Below are positions 57,650 to 64,000 of a DNA stretch of 64,000 nucleotides, one piece after another. Under the pieces are notes generated by a model. The model saw only the letters and a list, made by a program, of their open reading frames with translations. It had not been told where the DNA came from and made no database searches. Source of the stretch: Blumeriella jaapii (lineage: Eukaryota > Ascomycota > Leotiomycetes > Helotiales > Drepanopezizaceae); assembly GCA_009599575.1 (NCBI GenBank), contig VWND01000009.1:1116001-1180000 (forward strand). The letters are read 5' to 3'. The position numbers were made by a program, and so were the translations under genes. Numbering within the stretch: position 1 is the first letter of the stretch; the number at the start of each line of letters is the position of its first letter.

Positions 57650-59180
57650 GTTTTTCCGACTGACGAGAAAACTTTCAATTTTCTCGTATGCGTTTTGAAA
57701 ATCGTTTGAAAAAGAGTTTTCGTTTTTATTATTATTATTAAAAAGCGAATTTTCGGCCGGCTCGACCTCGTTTATATTTATCAGCCTGGAAAAGCTTTTA
57801 AATAAACCGAAGGTCGGTCCGTAAAAAGTCGTGCAAATTAGCCTTTTTAAACTTTTTAATATAAAATAAAAAACGAGCGTTATCGTTAGTCCGATCGAAA
57901 AAAAAAAACGCCAAAAAGGGCGTTTTGGCGTGGAAAAAAAGAAAAAACAGCAAAAAGCTAAAAAAAAGCTTGTAAAGCATTTAAACGATTTTCGTACGTA
58001 CGATTTAATTCGTAATACGCTTTAGTTAAAAACCTACCATTTTAATAAATAATAAATTTAATTAAAAAGCGATTCGCGTATAAAATTCGTTCAGCCAACT
58101 GATTTTATTTTTTTTGTCGGACGGCGGTAAACTAATTCTTGAAAATCGTTGTACGCGCTTATTCCAAATGCAGCTTTTTTCGTAAACGCTTTAGTATTTT
58201 ATCGCGGAAAGCGTTCCGAAGCTATTTATTAATCCGTATTTAAGCGTTCGCTGCGAAAATGGAAAATCGCAAATAAAATCGCTAAAAGTCGTCGTGCGTA
58301 TTTATTACAAGCATTTTAAATTCGTTTTCGGCCTTTTAAACATCGGAAAGATCGGCCAGGAAATCGGCGATCTTTTTAATTAATTTTTCGAAAAATGTAA
58401 AATCGGAACGATTTAAAATACGCGGAGTAAAAAACTTTCTCGCTACGCTTTCGGTCTGATCGAATATATAATTTTTGCGAAATCGATCGCTAGCGAAATA
58501 GTTATAATAAAATTCGAGATTGTCGAAAACTTTAATTTTTTAATAGCGTGTTTTGTAATTTTTATTATTATTTAATTTAAATTTAAAATTCGAAACGCGT
58601 TTTATACGAGCTAGTCGAAAATCAGCAAATAAATAAGAATCATAGCGTTTAAAAGCGCGCTAAAATCTTGGCCGTTAAAAAAAGATCCAAAGAAAATTCG
58701 CGAAAAACGTGGAAATTAATTTGCAGCGCTTATTAATTGAAATAAAACGTTGCGAAAAAAGAGAAAAGCAGCAGATTCGCGACTGGCAGAAATACGTTCG
58801 ATAAATTCTATCAAACGTTCTGATTAAAAGGTCTGTCGCAATCGTATAATTTCCAGAAGTTATCGTTCACGCTTTTGCGCTTTTTTTAATTGATTTTGCA
58901 GAAGTTTCAACTGAACGCTCTCAGCGCTAGGCTGCAAGGAAAAGGTGGCAGGCGAAGTGGTTGGCGCTCTGCCTTTTCCTTTGTTCTTCTTTCCTCGGGG
59001 GGAGGTTGAGGTGTAGTAGCAGAAGCTGAAAAGCTCTGCTGAGGGAGGGATCGTTAAACAGAAGCCATCCTTCGCAAAATGCGGAAATAAGCCTTTTCAC
59101 GACCGGTCGATCATCTTAGTGTAACCCGTGAGAAATTCGAAAGGAAAAATAGTTTACGCCGTCGCCAGCGTAAAAAAAAA
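57650..59180 (-). pseudogene. A3 Gag (partly well preserved)
   Basis: Best gag of the family. SVARKFFTPRILNRSDFIF and ENEFKMLVINTHDDF-like segments near 58300-58480 show a capsid of the fungal Gypsy type. The N-terminal end near 58920-59050 is almost free of RIP changes, rich in Pro/Arg on the minus strand (PPPEERRTKE). It still lacks one uninterrupted frame. Confidence 0.8.
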
Positions 59181-59191
59181 GTTATTAATAA

Positions 59192-59457
59192 TATAACGAT
59201 CTAATTAATCGGAAAGCTGAAAAATCAGTCAACTAATCGCCGTATTTATATAATATAAGAAACGAGCCTTTGGTTTTGTAACAAAGATATTTACTTAAAA
59301 TCAACAACTGCAAAAGGCAAAAATTGCTAAAAGAAAAAAGCCTTATATATATAAATAATCTCCACAGTTAATAGGGAGACCCACCAGGAGACCAGGGAGC
59401 TTGCAGCTATACGTAGTTGCTGGGGTGACACGAGGGGCAAAAGAGTGAGTCGTCATA
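59192..59457 (-). repeat. A3 5' LTR
   Basis: 266 bp. The outer right third is the least mutated LTR sequence of the family (CCACCAGGAGACCAGGGAGC). Confidence 0.94.
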
Positions 59458-59462
59458 TAAAG

Positions 59463-59690
59463 AATTCGTTTTTAAACTGGTCGTTTGAAAAGTTTAAAAA
59501 AAAGTGGCTTGTTTAAATTATCGATTATATTAAATTAAAAGGCTATCGCGGCGAAAGCTTTCCTTCGGTTTTTAATATAACTGTTTTTCGTAGAACGAAA
59601 AAGCTGTTCTGACGAAAAAAAAAGAAAAAAAAAAAAATAACGGAAAAAAGATCGGCAGCCTAAAAAAGCGATAATATGATTTTTTGTATT
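59463..59690 (-). pseudogene. A2 RT N-terminal approach, resumed after A3
   Basis: Continues from 44867 once A3 and one TAAAG are removed, aligning with A1 7580-7800, including the purine-rich tract 59618-59650. Confidence 0.8.
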
Positions 59691-59695
59691 ATTTT

Positions 59696-59728
59696 ATTAG
59701 CGTCGCTATCGAAATTAGCACCGCGAAT
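59696..59728. repeat. 33-bp palindromic micro-repeat, A2 protease-RT linker
   Basis: ATTAGCG and CGCGAAT (59722-59728). Same loop as A1 and A3. Confidence 0.87.
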
Positions 59729-59999
59729 AAAATTCGACTTTTTCGCGTTTCGCATAACGTCGTAAATCTGTTATAATTGGTCAAGATTTTTATTACGTTT
59801 TATAGCGTCGTTTTAATAACGAGATTAAATCTTTCGAAAATGCAAATAAATAATTTTAATACAACGAGCGTAAAAAGCTGTAAAAAAGTAAGATTTCGGC
59901 CAATAAAGCTTGCGTTTATTACAGTTTAATAAAATTTAATATTCGGCCAACCAAGCTTTTTTTAAAATTATATTATAATTTCCGAAGTTAATAATAAAT

Positions 60000-60310
60000 A
60001 AAAAAGTAAACGATAATATTCGATTATTAATAATAAAATAAAAAAACGTAAAGTATATAGTTAAATAGCTACGAGCTTTATTATATTTTTTTACAGGAAA
60101 AAAAGCCGGGAAAAATTATATTAAAAATTTAAAAAAAAAGGATTTAATTAGCGCCGAATCGATCAACGCATAACCGTTTATTTTAAAGTCGGCGAGCGCT
60201 TTCATTTTATACGAAAAGCTATTTTTAATAAATATAACGGAAATTATTAATGAATCGCTATTAAAAAGCTTTCGAACGTTAAAATAACGCATATCGCGCA
60301 ATACGCTTAA
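60000..60310 (-). pseudogene. A2 aspartic protease (degraded)
   Basis: Open 60301-60116 with NSFSYKMKALADFKINGYAL, aligning with A1 protease; D-F-K-I replaces D-S-G-A. Confidence 0.8.
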
Positions 60311-60814
60311 AAAAAAGGCTTTGCTTAAGCCTAGGCGTTTTCCCGACTGGCGGAAAAGCTTTTAACTTTCTCGTATACGTTTTAAAAATCGTTTAGAAAA
60401 AGGTTTTATTTTTATTATTATTATCGAAAAGCGAATTTTCGGCCGGTTCGACCTCGTTTACATTTATCAGCTTAAAAAAACCTTTGGATAAAACCGAGGA
60501 TCGGCCCGTAAAAGATCGTGCAAATTAGCTTTTTAAAACTTTTTAATATAAAATGGAAAACGAACGCTATCGTTGGTCCGATCGAAAAAAAAAAACGTTA
60601 AAAAAAGCGTTTTAGCGTGAAAAAAAAAAAAAAAAAAAAAAAGGCTGGAAAAAAGTTTGTAAAGCATTTAAACGATTTTCGTACTTGCGATTTAATTCGT
60701 AATACGCTTTGATAAAAAATCTATTATTTTAATAAATAATAAATTTGATTAAAAAGCGATTCGCGTATAAAATTTATTTAGCCAATTGATTTTGTTTTTT
60801 TTAACGAACGGCGG
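60311..60814 (-). pseudogene. A2 Gag C-terminal part, cut by B3
   Basis: Aligns with A1 8425-8930. Cut at ...ACGGCGG by the B3 LTR; the N-terminal gag and 5' LTR lie beyond the window. Confidence 0.8.
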
Positions 60815-61081
60815 TGTAAAACGGTGATACCTTGTATTAATGGGAGTTGGTAGTTTTAGCTATAGTCGAGGCATGGACCCCTCCGAAACCCCCTGCCACT
60901 GACTACCTTCAACAAGTATAAAAGCAAAGCACTCCCTTAAATAGTATTATAGGCACGCAGTCCAATTTATATTTTCACTTATTTTTCTTTTTTTTTTTTC
61001 AGTTTTTTCTAGGAATTCCCTAAATTATTTTATCTACCGACATATGGCCGTATCAGCCTGGTTTTCCTATCTACTTTTATA
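60815..61081 (+). repeat. B3 5' LTR
   Basis: 267 bp. Keeps TG at the start and GAGGCATGGACCCCTCCGAA; the inner end is altered to TTTTATA. Confidence 0.94.
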
Positions 61082-61790
61082 TTTGGTGATTTATATAAAA
61101 ATTTAAACTTCGGTGTTTCGTTTTTATATACTCGCCGATGCATTTTTTAAATTTATAATTAAAATCGACTTCGATATTTCGCTATTACGGCTTAAAAGAT
61201 TTTTTATATAATATTATTCGCAGCTGCATTATATAAAAAACTTTTAATAGCTTTCTTTATTTTGCGCATAGTTATTAAATTACAAAAATGCAATATATTT
61301 CAAAAACGTTTGAAATTACGGTTAGGCAATTCTGAACCGTGCGAAATTCAAAGCTCGAAAATCGCTTTTTTATTTAAAAATAACAAATCGAATATTGGTT
61401 CGTACGCTTCGACCGCTGCGCTCGGCCTTTTTAAATTAAATTTCTTTTAGTCAAACGCCTGGCGAAAACTCAATCTTTTGATTTTACGCTTTATAATTAT
61501 AGCAATTACAATTTGCGGCTTTTTATTAAAAGTAATAAGAAAATAGCTGTACGTGCATTAGCCTAAGCCACGGAATATCGAAACCGTGAATTATACAGCA
61601 ATATTATATCAATTTAATTAATTTATTAAAAAACAAATTTTTTAATATATTATCCAAATATTTGGACGCAATTTTATTTTATTTAATTTTTTTAAAAAAC
61701 ACAAAAACTTTTTTAATAGCTTTCTTATTAAAAACGATTTATCTTATATTAAAAACCCTTAATTTGTAATTCCAAAAAACACTTATTCGT
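61082..61790 (+). other. B3 leader
   Basis: Non-coding, same as the B2 leader 15215-15890, including TTTGGTGATTTA at the start. The short open frame 61262-61450 is not conserved as protein in B1 or B2. Confidence 0.65.
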
Positions 61791-63560
61791 TTAATTCAAA
61801 CCCTACCGAAACTTTTATTAATATTATAAATAACGACGCTTTTCGTTTTTTTATGCGAGGCCGCATGCTTCTTCTTGGCTTTTCTGATGCATTTTTATTT
61901 AATAGCGCCAACGTTACCGATTTTATTAAAAAATATAAAAAACCTGCGAAAATTTCGGAATTTTTAAAACTAAAATATTCGACAAACTTTTTCGCTATTA
62001 TAACCCAACCACCAAAAATATTATTAAATCGATAAATAAATAAAAGGCTATTAAAGCTCGAAACTAACGCAAACTAATTAAAATTTTAAAATCGGAATTC
62101 CGAAACTACGATCGCTAACAAATTCGCGATACTATCGCTTTTTTTAAACAATTTATTATAATAATCCGCCAAGTCAAAAAACTTAAAGCTTATTATCGTA
62201 TTTATACGAGAGTTTTTAACGTTTTCGTTAATAAAAAAGTCTTAAGCGAAATTAAGCAAAAAAAATTGTTTTTATTTGGCTTTTCAATTAGCATTCGCAA
62301 CAAAACCATTAAGCATTTTAAAATTAATAAACAAAACTTTAAAATTTTCGATTAGTATTTTAAATTTGTAAAATTCGTTTTTAAACAAAACCAAAGCGAA
62401 CGTATTATCGAAGCTATAAATCAAAAAAAATTTCTTTTTTTTATTTACAAGAAAAACGTAGAAGCTTTAATATAAAAACATGCCTAGCTATTAAAAATTA
62501 CCGAAATCGCCAAAAAACAATCAGTTATTATATTATTCAATCGTTCTGCAAAACCTATTAATTTAAAAAAGTTTAACAAAAATATCGAAACTTTCGTATT
62601 AAAATTTACCGATATTAAGATTTAAAAATTTCAAAACAAAGTCGAAAATTTTATACAATAGCAGAAAAAACTTCCTTACGTTAACTCGAATAATAAAAAC
62701 GATTAAAATAACTTTTATAACAATTACTTTTCTTAAAATGCGCGAAGCGATCAACTTCGCTAAGCTATCGTAAAAATAATAACTGCTTAGTAGTAATTTT
62801 TTCGTACTAACGATCAAAATCAGCGAAACATTAATTACAATAACGATTATTAAAAGAAAAAAGAAAATCAACGCGAAAATCAAAATCGCGGCTATTAAAA
62901 TAATAAAAGTAATTATCAAAACAAATCCCGTGGCCTTAAATATAAATTTTGTAATAATAAAAAAATTTATTGCGAAAAATCTTATATTCGCTTAAAATAC
63001 AAAACGTTTAATTTTTATATAAATAATAATATTTATTATATTAATAAATATAAAACGATTTGCTTCGGACCGACGAAAGCAAAAATAGACCTTTTTAACA
63101 AAGCTGAAAATCAAACTGATCAAATATTATTCGCTTAAAAATAAAAAATACGAAATAGAACGATTGTTTGAAAAACAAAAAAAATGCAAAAACGATTTTT
63201 ATTAATAAAAAAAAAACATTTTCGAAAGCGTGCTAATTAAAAAGAAAATCCTTATCCCAAATATAAATAAAATTCAAATATATAAATAAAAAACAAATAT
63301 ACGTATTGCTAATGCAAATATCGCATTTGCAAATATTATAACTGCATAATCAAGCCAGCGAATTACAAAAAAGCAAAATGCTTCTGTTTTATTCGCTAAA
63401 TCAATTAATATAAAAAAAAACGTTAAAATCGAAAAGGAAAAAGATTTTGAAATTCGAAAAAAAACCGATAAAACTATTAAAAAAACGCTTATAATAAAAA
63501 AAATTAACGACGATATAAAAAATATCGATACCGACACTCCGATTTAAATTATTTAGAAAA
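61791..63560 (+). pseudogene. B3 Gag (degraded)
   Basis: Open 61853-62035 contains MLLLGFSDAFLFNSANVTDF, then FIKKYKKPAKISEFLKLKYS, the clearest gag N-terminal segment of the family. It continues in broken frames with KKLKAYYRIYTRVFNVFVNK. Minus-strand hydrophobic frames 62599-62919 and 63274-63537 are shadows. Confidence 0.8.
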
Positions 63561-63889
63561 TACCAGCTTTTAAACGCTTATTATTAATGCGAAGCGAAAA
63601 ATAAATCGATAAATACATCAGCTTCGAAACCGTCGACGAAGCTATTAAAAGGATAATAAAACAAAAAATTAAATTGAAATTCAACGACTTATTTAATACA
63701 AAAAAGAAATTCGACAAAATTATTAATAAATAAATTTTTGTATTAAAAAAAAACGAAAAAGTTAAAATAATCCGAAAAAAAAACGATTTTAAATTAAAAA
63801 AAAACCAGAAAAAAATTTATAACATCGCAATTAATTTAGCCGATAAAAAAAAATCTTCGGAAAAATTCAGCTTTTTGATTTTCGTTATA

Positions 63890-64000
63890 AAAATCTAAAA
63901 ATTAAAACGACGAAACTGCCTTTACACGGCTATAAAAGCATTAAAAATAAAAATAATACTTAAAAAAAATACAACCGCCTTCGTTCTACTCGACAGTAGA
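63890..64000 (+). pseudogene. B3 protease, N-terminal end at window edge
   Basis: Aligns with B2 18035-18140. The last codons read L-L-D-S-R, the start of the D-S-G-A active site with Gly changed to Arg. Confidence 0.75.

Larger units (their letters stand above)
44868..59457 (-). mobile_element. Gypsy-A copy 3 (A3), complete, with Copia-2 inside
   Basis: LTRs 44868-45133 and 59192-59457. Removing Copia-2 and one CGATT leaves about 6.35 kb, close to A1. It is inserted in the RT region of A2 in the same orientation, a self-nested pair with TSD TAAAG. The right end (58900-59180 and 59380-59457) is the least mutated Gypsy-A sequence in the window. Confidence 0.94.
35537..60814 (-). mobile_element. 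Gypsy-A copy 2 (A2), 3' LTR to gag, three nested inserts, 5' end off window
   Basis: Pieces 35537-37229, 42896-44867 and 59463-60814 align with A1 in order and minus orientation. They are separated by Copia-1, A3 and then B3. The left flank before the LTR is ATTCC (35532-35536); its right partner and the 5' LTR lie beyond the window. A3 inside it belongs to the same family, in the same orientation. Confidence 0.92.
60815..64000 (+). mobile_element. Gypsy-B copy 3 (B3), 5' part
   Basis: Starts TGTAAAACGG after the flank GGCGG and runs off the window inside the protease. 5' LTR, leader, gag and protease start align with B2 14949-18120. It has the most intact LTR of the family, so it may be the youngest B copy here. 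Confidence 0.93.

Noticed and set aside
1..64000. CRISPR array, tRNA or rRNA genes
   Set aside because: No regularly spaced short repeats with unique spacers, no tRNA cloverleaf with conserved arms and no rRNA-like sequence seen. The 33-bp units are dispersed and lie in coding regions.
1..64000. Mitochondrial or bacterial AT-rich DNA
   Set aside because: The AT bias comes with paired transitions between repeat copies and every coding trace is an LTR retrotransposon protein. No organellar or bacterial genes are present.

Overview
The window is 64 kb of fungal repeat DNA with no recognisable host gene. It reads as a heterochromatic, AT-rich block of a filamentous ascomycete (Pezizomycotina). 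Every protein trace belongs to LTR retrotransposons, and all are eroded by C-to-T/G-to-A transitions. This looks like repeat-induced point mutation (RIP): stops are mostly former CAA/CAG or TGG codons, CA/TG are depleted, and CpG stays common. The species cannot be named from the sequence.

Eight elements of six families are nested in one another, and most joints are proved by 5-bp target-site duplications (TSDs). The oldest layer is a fragment of a chromodomain-bearing Gypsy element (Gypsy-D, 34376-35536, minus). Its left side was hit by Gypsy-B copy 1 (B1, minus; 5' LTR 34110-34375, pieces 33613-34109, 10331-14948 and 1-3909, 3' end off the window). B1 contains Gypsy-A copy 1 (A1, 3910-10325, minus, TSD AAATC) and Gypsy-B copy 2 (B2, 14949-33612, plus, TSD ATATT). 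B2 contains Gypsy-E (22482-29841, minus, TSD TGCTT). To the right of Gypsy-D lies Gypsy-A copy 2 (A2, minus, from 35537 past the window end). A2 contains Copia-1 (37230-42890, plus, TSD GAAAA), Gypsy-A copy 3 (A3, 44868-59457, minus, TSD TAAAG) and Gypsy-B copy 3 (B3, plus, 60815 to beyond 64000). A3 contains Copia-2 (49091-57321, minus, TSD CGATT).

Each element keeps its family order: LTR, gag, protease, reverse transcriptase/RNase H, integrase, LTR for Gypsy; gag, protease, integrase, reverse transcriptase/RNase H for Copia. None has an intact polyprotein frame. Gypsy-B is unusually large (about 11.3 kb without its insert) because about 3.9 kb of unrecognised, formerly coding sequence follows integrase. 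Gypsy-E and Copia-2 each carry a formerly open frame antisense to pol between the pol end and the 3' LTR. The Copia-2 one (49611-50357) is nearly intact and cysteine-bearing.

The most striking structure is a 33-bp hairpin unit: 13-bp arms ending ATTCGCG/CGCGAAT around a 7-bp variable loop. I see it ten times, always exactly 33 bp, at five different places inside the coding regions of two unrelated families (A and B) and in both orientations. In Gypsy-B all four sites are read in the same frame. This looks like a coding-compatible palindromic micro-element, comparable in logic to Rickettsia palindromic elements. A second general pattern is that the outer halves of LTR pairs are less mutated than the inner halves.
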